In this document: positions 43,001 to 50,940 of the stretch, in pieces
Position numbering within the stretch: position 1 is the stretch's first letter
Layout of the letters: every line of letters starts with the position of its first letter
NCBI RefSeq assembly: GCF_050948175.1
Contig: NW_027490170.1
Span: 310,001 to 374,000 of the forward strand
Direction: 5' to 3'
DNA from: Xylocopa sonorina
Taxonomy: Eukaryota; Arthropoda; Insecta; Hymenoptera; Apidae
DNA length: 64,000 nt
The notes under the pieces: model-generated
What the model saw: only the letters and a program-made list of their open reading frames with translations
Database searches by the model: none
Told to the model about the DNA's origin: nothing
Program-made: the position numbers and the translations under genes

Positions 43001-44110
43001 ATGATATGTTAAATAATCATTGCGATGTGTAATGTATACCACGTCTACTCTTCAAAAGAATGTAAATGCCTCACATCCTTGCTAGGAAATGCGTTTCCAG
43101 ATGTCTGCTTATCGAAGCAATAGAGGTCTAATGCTTCTTAAAACGGGATATCGCATCTCATTTCTATGTTTCATGATATGAAATAATATTCATTGCGAGG
43201 TGTTATGGATACCTCGCCTACACTTCAAAAGAATATAAATGCCACACCTCCTTGCTAGGAAATGCGTTTTCAGATGTCCACGTATCGAAGCAATAGCGGT
43301 CTAATGCTTCTTAAAACGGGATAACGCATCTCATTTCTATGGTTCATGATAGGATATAATAGTCATTGCTAAGTGTTATGTGTACTACGTCTACACTTCA
43401 AAGGAACGTAAATGCCAATGGTCCTTGCTAGGAAATAGCGTTTCCAGATGTCTACGTATCGAAGCAGTATAGTTCTAATGCTTCTTAAGACGTGATATCG
43501 CATATCATTTCTATGTTTTATGATATTATATAACATTCATTGCGAAGTGTTATGTATACCTCGACTACACTTCAGAAGAATGTAAATACCACACTTCCTT
43601 GCTAGGAAATTGCGTTTCTAGATGTCTACACATCGTAGCAATAGGTTTCTAACTCTTTATTAGACGCGATATCGGATGTCAGTTCTAAGTCACATGATAA
43701 GATGTAATTTCAATGCAACGCGTTATTTATATCTCCTCTACACTTCAAATGAATGTAAATGCATCACTTCCTTGCTACGGAATATCGTTTCTATATCTGA
43801 AGGTTTAGAAGCAATAGAGTTATAATGCTTCGTAAAACGCGGCTGTGCATCTTACTTCTATATTTCATGATAAGATGTAATATTCATAGCATCGCGTTAG
43901 GTTTATCTGCTTCTGCACATGAATTGTGTGTGAACCCTACATTTTCTTGCCCGAGGATAGCGTTTCTAGATGTCCTGGTGCCGAAGCAATTAATTTGTCA
44001 TGCTTCATGCACCGCAGTATCGCATTTCATGTAAACAGTTCAAAGTAAGTTAGAAGGTTGTAAAGCTCTATGCATCGCATTATGCTTATCTGCTTTTGTG
44101 CTTTATAATG
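40021..44110 (+). repeat. 174-bp satellite array, block V: diverging left edge
   Basis: These forward monomers become less like the consensus toward the island. By 43,200 the block reads AAATGCCACACTTCC and GAAATGCGTTTCCAG. After 43,620 each monomer has many substitutions, yet the spacing is kept: CGTTTCTA-type marks fall at 43,613, 43,786 and 43,961 (173 and 175 bp). The last recognisable piece, GCATTATGCTTATCTGC, ends near 44,110, just before the LTR-like sequence. No gene is seen. Confidence 0.9.
41148..41494 (+). repeat. Single-monomer tandem duplication
   Basis: Two neighbouring monomers with the unusual marks TTATGTATTCCTCGTCTACG, TTCCTCTCTAGGAAATAG and GTCTCTGTATCGAAGTAATAAAG are almost identical. 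The offset is 173 bp (GAAGTGTTAT at 41,151 and 41,324). This is unusual in an otherwise diverged edge region and marks a recent one-unit slip. Confidence 0.85.
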
Positions 44111-44129
44111 CTCTGGGATGTGAGAAGGT

Positions 44130-44154
44130 CCCCTGAGGGGTCCTCAGGACCCCT
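44130..44154. repeat. Nested palindromes near the LTR start
   Basis: AGGGGTCCTCAGGACCCCT (44,136-44,154) is a perfect inverted repeat with 9-bp arms around one base. It overlaps CCCCTGAGGGG (44,130-44,140), with 5-bp arms around one base. The two cannot form at once. Both lie within the first 40 bases of the proposed LTR. Confidence 0.9.
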
Positions 44155-44557
44155 AAAGGGAAGTCAAAATTCCAGCGGCCCTGCAGGCAGTCCATGGGAG
44201 CTCGGCGCGCGAGGCGCTATGCAATTTAAATGATCAGGAGGATCCCCTCAGGGACGCCCAAGCGGGCGAGAAGAGGAAATCGCCGAAATCCACTGATCGA
44301 TGGACCCGAACAATACCGAAGCCTACAGCCCACTCCACCAAGGAGCCCCGAGGAGGATGCAGGAGACCCGAGGACCACCAGCGAATTCAAGGAACCTGAA
44401 GAAGAGAACGTGAGAGCTTATTCGCTAAAGCGTCCCATTTCTTGTGTCGCATATTGTATATTGTATCTTATATCGCGAAGCGAGTTATGATACCCGGTAA
44501 TTCGCGGCGTGTTGCGTAGTTTCCCGTAGCCCTTGTTAGTTAAACCCACGTCGAGAC

Positions 44558-44584
44558 CATAAATAAACATGCCGTCACTTCAGT
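44558..44584 (+). promoter_or_regulatory. Candidate LTR core promoter
   Basis: CATAAATAAAC at 44,558 lies about 23 bp before TCAGT at 44,580-44,584. TCAGT matches the arthropod initiator consensus. The same TTCAGTATC.CGCGACC block is kept in the second LTR (TCAGT at 47,278-47,282), although the TATA-like string is not. This would place the U3/R border of LTR A here. It is a motif match only. Confidence 0.4.
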
Positions 44585-44715
44585 ATCTCGCGACCTGAGT
44601 GTGTGTACTTAGCTAGGCGTAGTCGGGAGGAGGAGCATTTCGAAATTTCAAGGGTTGTTCCGCCCCAGGGTTCCCGGGGTCGTGTAGTCTATCCCTTTGC
44701 TACTTTCTGAGCAGC

Positions 44716-44725
44716 TGGCGCCCAA
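44716..44725 (+). other. Primer-binding-site-like TGGCGCCCAA (A)
   Basis: TGGCGCCCAA directly follows the LTR end. TGG begins the complement of a tRNA 3' CCA end, and TGGCGCCC is the start found in tRNA-Lys-type primer sites. After ten bases the match to a Lys-type site is lost (next bases GAAAAGTT). The same ten bases follow the second LTR, which supports a functional origin. Confidence 0.55.
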
Positions 44726-45890
44726 GAAAAGTTGTACGTGAGCGGATACCTTGGAACGATAGATCGCTTTAGATTAAAGTACGTTTACACTTTAAAGCAT
44801 TTAGATAATTAACCCCTTCGAGCTTCCCTGACTTACTATATATAGGTTTCCGTCACAACTAATAGGAACCATCACTTTATATAGATATATAGAACACACA
44901 TAGTTTTAAACGTAGAACTGAGAATTTTAGAACTTACTTTGAAAAGTTAGTAGTGAGGAATTCCATCGGATTTCATAGAAATTCAGAACTTACTTGCTAT
45001 GAAACATAGGCAGATAAGGGCTATCGCGTTGCTTAGAACTTTAGAACTTGCTTACTTTAACAAAGATTTCTATTGGCTTCGTCCGTTCTTTTAGAAGAGT
45101 TTTTGATAAACCACATACTTTTCACGCTTCTGATATCTTCGAAAGTTCGCGAGATGTAATCGTTTAAGTTTTAAAATGATTACTTAGTGTGGATTATTAG
45201 TTAGTAACTCGCTCATAAACGAGTCTGCATAGGATTTAATCCATAAGTTTTTAAGCCTGGAATTTATGCAGTTATTTGTTATTCACTTATTGCTCAAACG
45301 ACAAAGATTCTGACCACTTCAAAATGGTTGACTTTCATCAATTTTCTTAAAAATTGAAATACTGCCCAACTGCTTGCATTAGAGACTGTAATTAAAGCTT
45401 TCAAAACATTTTACCTCTTGTAGATGAATTCTGGAATTGAAATTGAATGTTTGACTTTTCTAACTCCTGTTTAGACATCTTTCTATTGGAATGTTCAAGT
45501 ATTTTTCATATTCGTAATTATTAAAAATGTTTTACTTGATTCTTTAATTTAATATTTTGAATTTTCTGAGAAATATTTTTTATCGTAATGAACTATATAA
45601 TTGCAATTATAATTCTTTATGAAATAATAATAACAGAAAGGTATGTATCCATTCTTGTAGTTTTGTAAAGAGTATTTAATCTTCATATCTAAAATGAAAC
45701 ATTGAGATCTGTTTACAATCTAATGGAATTGAATTACCTTTTGATTCAAATTCACAATGATAATCTTCCATAGTTCAACAATTTTGTGAGCTGTCCTCAG
45801 GAATCCGCAGCTCAGTACTTATAAAATGAACGACACAAAGAACAGCCTAACCAAACGTATTCGAACCGATTTTTCAATACTAATCTTATC
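44726..45890. other. AT-rich region without a gene
   Basis: This 1.2-kb stretch is AT-rich with stops in all frames. It would be the leader and gag start of the element if that were intact, but I see no coding remnant. It contains a degenerate repeat: TTTTAGAACTTACTTTG (44,924), ATTCAGAACTTACTTGC (44,981) and CTTTAGAACTTGCTTAC (45,039), about 58 bp apart. No RNA gene or promoter could be supported. Confidence 0.6.
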
Positions 45891-46814
45891 ATGTTTAACT
45901 TATGCTGCAAACTATTGAAATGCCCTTCGAAAAGTGTTTATTCACAGTGAAGTAAACGGTAAGTATTACGCCTTCCACTACTGTTTACAATACGTATGTT
46001 TCAATTACTATCAAAACCGTGAGTATTATCGCCTTTCTTTACTTTTTGTAACCTTCAATGCCTTCATGTTACAGATCGTTAAACTTGCTTTAAAATGCTC
46101 TATCGTATTACGGAAGAATGGACATACCAATTCATTTCAAAAAATGAAGGTAACCTTCATATGTCCAACATAACTCCACTTACAAAAAAACTATTTTCAT
46201 CAACGGATGGGCCCTTTGTACTATGCAATTTTATATTAGCAAAAACTTCTATGAAACTTATAGTTTCGTGGATATCTGAGATGCTAATTATTACTGCCCC
46301 ACCCTGTATATTGTTATGGATGTGTCCAACAAGGCAACGATGAACAGAGTTAAATTTAATATTATGATGTTTATTATTTTACTTATAATATATTTATTTT
46401 TCTGAAATTTTGCCAAAAAACAATGTTCACGATGTCGACAGATGAATATATTTGCCTTAGAATTACAAGAGCCAACAATTTCGAAAGTAGAATATTTCTT
46501 TACTTCGCTAACCGAATCATTGCAAACGTTAAGTAAAGTGCGTGCCTTTCAAAACAGTCAGATGCAAATTACGATACAACGTTTCCAAGAAATGGTACGT
46601 GCCACTGTTTTTTAATTTCCGTTTATTTAATCAAAGGAAATTTAATTGAAATATCCGCAAAATTTGAGGACAAAAAGTTATTGTAATTTTACGCAACATA
46701 TATGATGATGATAAATGATAAGTATACGGAACTGAAAATGGAAAGTAGCGAGCAGAAAAAGAAACTGATGGAGCTACAAAGTAGATTGATACATCCGTCA
46801 AATGATGATTCTAG
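45891..46814 (+). pseudogene. Broken RNF212/Zip3-like RING and coiled-coil gene fragment
   Basis: The clearest piece is 46,442-46,594. It is preceded by a splice acceptor (GTCGACAG) and followed by a donor (GTACGT), and encodes 51 residues. These align by pattern with the region just after the RING finger in RNF212/RNF212B: an AL.L..P start, then FF, S..E.L, S.V..FQ..Q, and a basic helix. A further coding-like piece (about 46,711-46,814) encodes TELKMESSEQKKKLMELQ, a heptad-like coiled coil ending at CTAG|GTTAAT. Upstream, 45,891-45,958 encodes a short Cys-rich start (LCCKLLKCPSKS) with a TGA at 45,948 and a strong donor GTAAGT. The segment 46,075-46,149 carries a second Cys-containing piece. 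The family acts in meiotic crossover designation as SUMO/ubiquitin ligases. The in-frame stop, weak acceptor for the last exon and incomplete RING argue for a dead copy. Introns show it is not a retrocopy. A chance open frame is the main alternative. Confidence 0.45.
46165..46312 (-). mobile_element. Terminal fragment of an insect DNA transposon or MITE
   Basis: Read on the minus strand, the sequence starts TATACAGGGTGGGGCAGT (46,293-46,310). It continues through AATTAGCATCTCAGATATCC, a run on an ACTATAAGTTT theme, and TTGCATAGTACAAAGGG. A TATACAGGGTG-type end followed by ATATC and ACTATAAG.TT blocks is a pattern I associate with abundant interspersed elements in hymenopteran genomes. No second terminal repeat is seen, so only one end survives. 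It lies in an apparent intron of the pseudogene. The boundary nearest 46,165 is approximate. Confidence 0.4.
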
Positions 46815-47174
46815 GTTAATAAAATCTGTTAATCAAAGAACTATTGCAAAAATCAAGTATAATCAATATTACTTCTGCTCAAAGGCTATAATAGAATTGG
46901 ACCGAAATGGGTACAAAATAGGCAATTATATCTATACGTTCTATTCTATGCAAAGGCAAATATTTCGAAGAGAAAAGATGTGTTACTTACAAATTACTTA
47001 TGTTCCTAGATATCTCACTAATTCAGGCTTCTTGTCTTGCAGAACTAATCATTCATTTAACACGTAAAGGGGTCGAAGAATAGTAAAAGATTTTTATATT
47101 TCATAGCCTCACTCGATACGTCGATTCGATCACGTAAAATATCGGACATTAATTGCATCTACATCTTCAGGCTT
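46815..47174. other. Unassigned AT-rich stretch between pseudogene and LTR B
   Basis: An open frame continues from the last pseudogene exon to 47,067, but its composition (N, Y, I and K rich) looks like translated intron or 3' flank, and I recognise nothing in it. The remainder has no open frame or RNA structure that I can support. Confidence 0.5.
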
Positions 47175-47413
47175 GTAATTTGTATTGTATAACGGGTGGT
47201 GATCCACGGTCATTCGCGGCGTGTCGTATACCCTTCTGTAATACCGCGTCGAGGCAATCTAGAAAGAAGCCGTGAGTTCAGTATCCCGCGACCCTAATTT
47301 GCGCACTCGGCTAGAAGCAGTCGAGCGAAAGAGTATTTCGAAATTTCCAGGGTTATCTTGAACCGGGTTTCCCCGGGTTGCGTGGTTTACTAGTTTTTGC
47401 TACTTTTTGAGTA
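47175..47413 (+). mobile_element. Second LTR end of the same family (LTR B)
   Basis: This segment is a diverged homologue of the downstream part of LTR A. Shared blocks are TTCGCGGCGTG (47,213 against 44,501), a CGTCGAG block, TCAGTAT.CCGCGACC, ATTTCGAAATTTC.AGGGTT, CCGGG, and GCTACTTT.TGAG.AGC before TGGCGCCCAA. It is 12 bp shorter than A over this span. The GC-rich start of LTR A is missing. Because it too is followed by a primer-site-like motif, it is a 5' LTR from a separate insertion rather than the 3' LTR of element A. Confidence 0.65.
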
Positions 47414-47415
47414 GC

Positions 47416-47425
47416 TGGCGCCCAA
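47416..47425 (+). other. Primer-binding-site-like TGGCGCCCAA (B)
   Basis: The ten bases TGGCGCCCAA are identical to those after LTR A. The following bases differ (AAAGTCCC here). The distance from the shared TGAG.AGC block is the same in both copies. Confidence 0.55.
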
Positions 47426-48463
47426 AAAGTCCCAACCTCGCAGCTTCGAAATACTCGCTGGATAGGAAATTTATTGTTCTGTACTTCGCGTTGCCGAATC
47501 ACGCGGATATTCTGTACCCTGATATAACCCCGGATTAAACTTCTGGATACCCCACTATTATTGGTTCTATATACCCTTTTCTTGAGGATTGAAACGGGAA
47601 AAACCGTCACAGTACATAATTATACATGACTGAATAAGAACGATATCATATAATTTTATAATGAATGCGATATAAGAATATAAAACGAAGAGCTATCCAC
47701 TCCCATCAGGAGTAAAAACAATGTTTGGTACGCAAAGTTCATTGCAAAATATAATCAAGCAGTTAATATATCAAATCACAGCACACAATAAATCACTGAA
47801 TGTATAATGATATGAATAGTAAGAAAAACATATTTACCTGTTAGATGTTTATAAATTCAAATTTAAAAGTCCAAGTAACATTTAATATATTATTGTTTAA
47901 CAAGGTGATTTAATGTTGTTTCAAATAGGCGTGCAGAACTAGCTCATACCTCTGTCAATGTAATTTCATTCGAAAAATACAAAGGATAAGAGGAAATATT
48001 CTCCAATCTATAACATATATAAATCAACGGATGCAAGAGAGAACACTCGATCTCGGTGTAACGAGACCGGGGCGTCATCCTGCAGTAATCGTATAAAGCC
48101 TGTTCCGAGATGGTGTAGAGAAGGAATGTGGAGGGTGAAAAGCATAAAATAACAACAATGTAACTAAAGAGAAAGAGAAAGAAAATATGTGGAAGCATTG
48201 TATTTATTAAGAGGAAATCCTAGAAATATCAAACAACAGATTATATACCATACTGTAAGGGTAAGGTACAACGAAATAGACGATATCGTGAGAGAAACTA
48301 AAAAAATCGAGAAACTTAAAAAGAAAATAATAATTTAGATTGAGCGAATCAATATCACTGATCCCGGCAAGCTTAATGGAAAACGCATAACGATGAATCG
48401 GTTAGAGTATAAGATAGATGTTGGTCGCGGTTTGAGTGGCCCTGGGAATCCTTTGCTCGCATC
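47426..48463. other. Unassigned AT-rich region after LTR B
   Basis: About 1 kb follows LTR B without a recognisable gene. A minus-strand open frame at 47,944-48,198 (84 codons) begins with a hydrophobic stretch resembling a signal or membrane segment, but it has no recognisable family, no promoter evidence and no conserved neighbour. I do not call it a gene. The stretch GAGACCGGGGCGTCATCC near 48,063 is a local GC-rich patch of unknown meaning. Confidence 0.5.
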
Positions 48464-48497
48464 AGGGCAGGCAGTAGGATGGTGGAGGGCCTGCCCT
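48464..48497. repeat. GC-rich hairpin at the satellite edge
   Basis: AGGGCAGGC (48,464-48,472) and GCCTGCCCT (48,489-48,497) are perfect 9-bp inverted arms around a 16-base loop. The hairpin ends two bases before the first recognisable reverse-orientation satellite relic at 48,499. It may mark an insertion or rearrangement scar. Confidence 0.8.
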
Positions 48498-49195
48498 CCT
48501 GTTGCTTGGATTTATAGAATTCACATTCTATTGTAGAGTAGAAGCAGATAATTATAATGCTTTTCATAGAAGATTACAGCTCACTTAATTCGAAACGTTG
48601 AAATGAGATGAGTCATGGCATTATATAATGCATTAGTACTCTATTGTCTCGACATGTAGACACTACGAAGGGCAATCCTGTTGCATGGAGCTGTAGAATT
48701 TACATTCTTATGAAGTTTTAAAGCAGATAAGCATAGAGCTATGCATACGAGATTACAGCATTCTTACTTTAAAACGATGAAATGGGATGCGCCAGCGCAT
48801 TGCATGGAGAATTCTAGCTCGATTGCTTTAACAGACAGACACTACAGAGCGCCATGCCGTTGCATGGAACTATATAGTTCACATTCCATTGAAGATCTCT
48901 AACAGTTAAGCATAATGTTATGGATATATGATTACAGATTCCTTGTTTTAAAACGTTGAAATGAGATGCGACATTGCGTTGCATGAAGTACTATAAATGT
49001 CTTGCTTGGACACGTAGAGATCTGGAAAAGATATTCTGTTGCAAGTAAGTATAGGATTCACATCCTTCTAAGGTCTAGATGCAGACAAATGTAACATATT
49101 GCATAGAACAATGCAATTTACCATGAATCATTGAAATGACTTGCGACATCGTGTTGAATGAAGCAATAGAACTCCACTGCTCCGATAAGTAAACA
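48490..49195 (-). repeat. Degraded satellite monomers, reverse, 179-bp period
   Basis: The mark CTGTTGC or CCGTTGC followed by a TGG/AAG motif and then TTCACATTC-like sequence occurs at 48,499, 48,678, 48,857 and 49,036, each exactly 179 bp apart. The intervening sequence still matches the reverse complement of the 174-bp monomer, for example GCATTAGTACTCTATTG (48,631), GAAATGAGATGCGAC (48,957) and GACATGTAGACA. These are therefore old, diverged relatives, about 5 bp longer per unit than the main array. Confidence 0.85.
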
Positions 49196-50140
49196 ACTGG
49201 AAACGCTATTTCCTAGCAAGAAAGTGTCGCATTTACATACTTTTGAAAGGAATACGAGGTATACATGACACTTCGCCAATGAATATTATATCTTATCATG
49301 AAACATAGAAATGAGATGCGACTTGTCGTTTTAGGAAGCATTAGAGCCCTATTGTTTCGGTACGTAGACATTAGAAAACGCTATTTCCTAGCAAGGATGT
49401 GTCGCATTTACATTATTTTGAAGTGAATACGAGGTATACATGACACTTCGCCATGAATATTATATCTTATCACGAGACATAGAAATGAGATGCGATATCG
49501 CGATTTATGAAGCATGAGAACACCATTGCTACGATAGGACGACATCTGCAAACGCTATTTCCTAGCATGGAAGTGTCGTATTTACTTTCTTATGGAGTGA
49601 ATACGAGGAATACATGACACTTCCCAATGAATATTATGTCTTATCTCGGAACATAGAAATGAGAAGCGATATCGCGGTTTAAGAAGCATTACAACTCTAG
49701 TGCTACGATACGAAGACATCTGCAAACGCTATTTACTAGCAAGGAAGTATCGCATTTATATACTTTTGACGTGCATACGAGGTATACATGACACTTCGCA
49801 ATTATTATTATGTCTTATCATGAAACATAGAAGTGAGATGGGACATCTCGTTTTAAGAAGCACTAGAAATCCATTGTTTTGAATTGTAGAGATCTGCAAA
49901 CGCAATTTCCTAGCATGGAAGTGTCGCATTTACATTGTTTTGAAGTGAGTACGAGGTATACATGACACTTCGCAATAAATATTATATCTTACCATGAAAC
50001 ACAGGCATGAGATGCGACATCGCGATATAAGTAGCATTAGAACTCTATTGCTACCATACGCAGAAATCTGCAAACGCTATTTCCTAGGAAGGAAGTGTCG
50101 AATTTACATTCTTTTGAAGTGAATACGAGGTATACATGAA
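49196..50140 (-). repeat. Inverted segment of 174-bp monomers
   Basis: Here the monomers read as the reverse complement of the rest of the window: CTATTTCCTAGCAAGG, GTATACATGACACTTCG, CTTATCATGAAACATAG. The CTATTTCC mark, allowing single changes, falls at 49,207, 49,381, 49,555, 49,729, 49,903 and 50,077, exactly 174 bp apart. Divergence is intermediate between the relics to the left and the forward array to the right. The segment ends at about 50,140, where orientation flips in mid-monomer. Confidence 0.95.
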
Positions 50141-50800
50141 ACATAGCGTTTGCAGATGTCTACGTATCGTAGCAATAGATTTCTAATGCTTCCTCAAACG
50201 CGATATCGCATCTCATTTATATGTTTCATGATAAGATATAATATTCATTGCGAACTTTCATGTATGCCTCGCATTCACTTGAAATGAATGTAAATGCGAC
50301 ACTTCCTAGCTAGGAAGTAGCGTTTGCAGATGTCTACGTGTCGAAGCAATAGAGTTCTAATGTTTCTCAAATCGCCATATCGCATCTCATTTCTATGTTT
50401 CATGATAAGATATAATATTCACTGTGCAGTTTTATGTATACCTCGTACTCACTTCAAAAGAATGTAAATGCAACACTTCCTTGCTAGGAAATAGCGTTTG
50501 CAGATGTCTACGTATCGTAGCATTAGTGCTGTAATGCTTCTCAAAACGCGACATCGTTTCTCATTTCTATGTTTCATGATAGTATATAATATTCATTGCG
50601 TAGTGTGATGTATATCTCGCATACACTTCAAATGAATGTAAAGGCGACACTTCCTTGCTAGGAAATAGCGTTTGCAGATGTCTACGTATCGAAGCAATAG
50701 AATTCTAATGCTTCTTAAATCGCGATATCGCATCTCATTCCTATGTTTCATGATAAGATATAATATCCATCGTGCAGTGTTATGTATACAACGTACCTCA

Positions 50801-50940
50801 AAAGCATGTAAATGCGACACTTCCTTGCTAGGAAATAGCGTTTGCAGATGTCTACGAATCGAAGCAATAGAATTCTAATATAATGTGATGTATACCTCGC
50901 ATACACTTCAAAAGCATGTAAATGCGACACTTCCTTGCTA
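50801..50940 (+). repeat. Truncated monomer, 110-bp spacing
   Basis: AAAGCATGTAAATGCGACAC occurs at 50,801 and 50,911, only 110 bp apart. The monomer between has lost about 64 bp, running from AATTCTAATA straight into TAATGTGATGTATACC. The lost part is the GCGATATCGC palindrome and the TTCATGATAAG segment. Confidence 0.85.

Larger units (their letters stand above)
44119..44713 (+). mobile_element. LTR of a retrotransposon (LTR A), 5' type
   Basis: This is a candidate long terminal repeat of about 595 bp, running from TGTGAGAAGG to CTGAGCA, with terminal TG...CA. It begins where the satellite stops. The first 300 bp are GC-rich and unlike anything around them. The downstream part (from about 44,455) is homologous to a second copy at 47,175-47,413. 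Shared blocks include ATTCGCGGCGTG, TCAGTAT.TCGCGACC and ATTTCGAAATTTC. The sequence ends two bases before TGGCGCCCAA, a tRNA-primer-like site, which makes this a 5' LTR. The exact 5' end is uncertain, since no target-site duplication could be matched. No intact gag or pol follows. Family-level assignment (Gypsy-like) is inference from the primer-site type only. Confidence 0.6.

Noticed and set aside
1..44110. CRISPR array or bacterial repeat system
   Set aside because: There are no spacers; the whole 174-bp unit repeats with graded divergence over tens of kilobases, and splice sites and LTRs point to a eukaryote.
44230..44490. 86-codon open frame with a Pro/Arg/Glu-rich product
   Set aside because: It lies in the GC-rich start of LTR A and runs into non-coding LTR sequence. 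A GC-rich patch makes long open frames likely, and I recognise no domain.
45934..46343. Two overlapping open frames of 79 and 82 codons
   Set aside because: They cross likely splice sites and the transposon fragment. Only the short exon-like pieces inside them resemble a protein family.
47353..47610. 85-codon minus-strand open frame
   Set aside because: It is antisense to the LTR B end and primer site and has no recognisable domain.
47944..48198. 84-codon minus-strand open frame with a hydrophobic start
   Set aside because: The start resembles a signal segment, but the frame is in AT-rich DNA without a family match, neighbours or expression signals. I could not support it as a gene.
48373..48567. 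64-codon minus-strand open frame
   Set aside because: It spans the GC-rich hairpin and runs into degraded satellite, so a real gene is unlikely.
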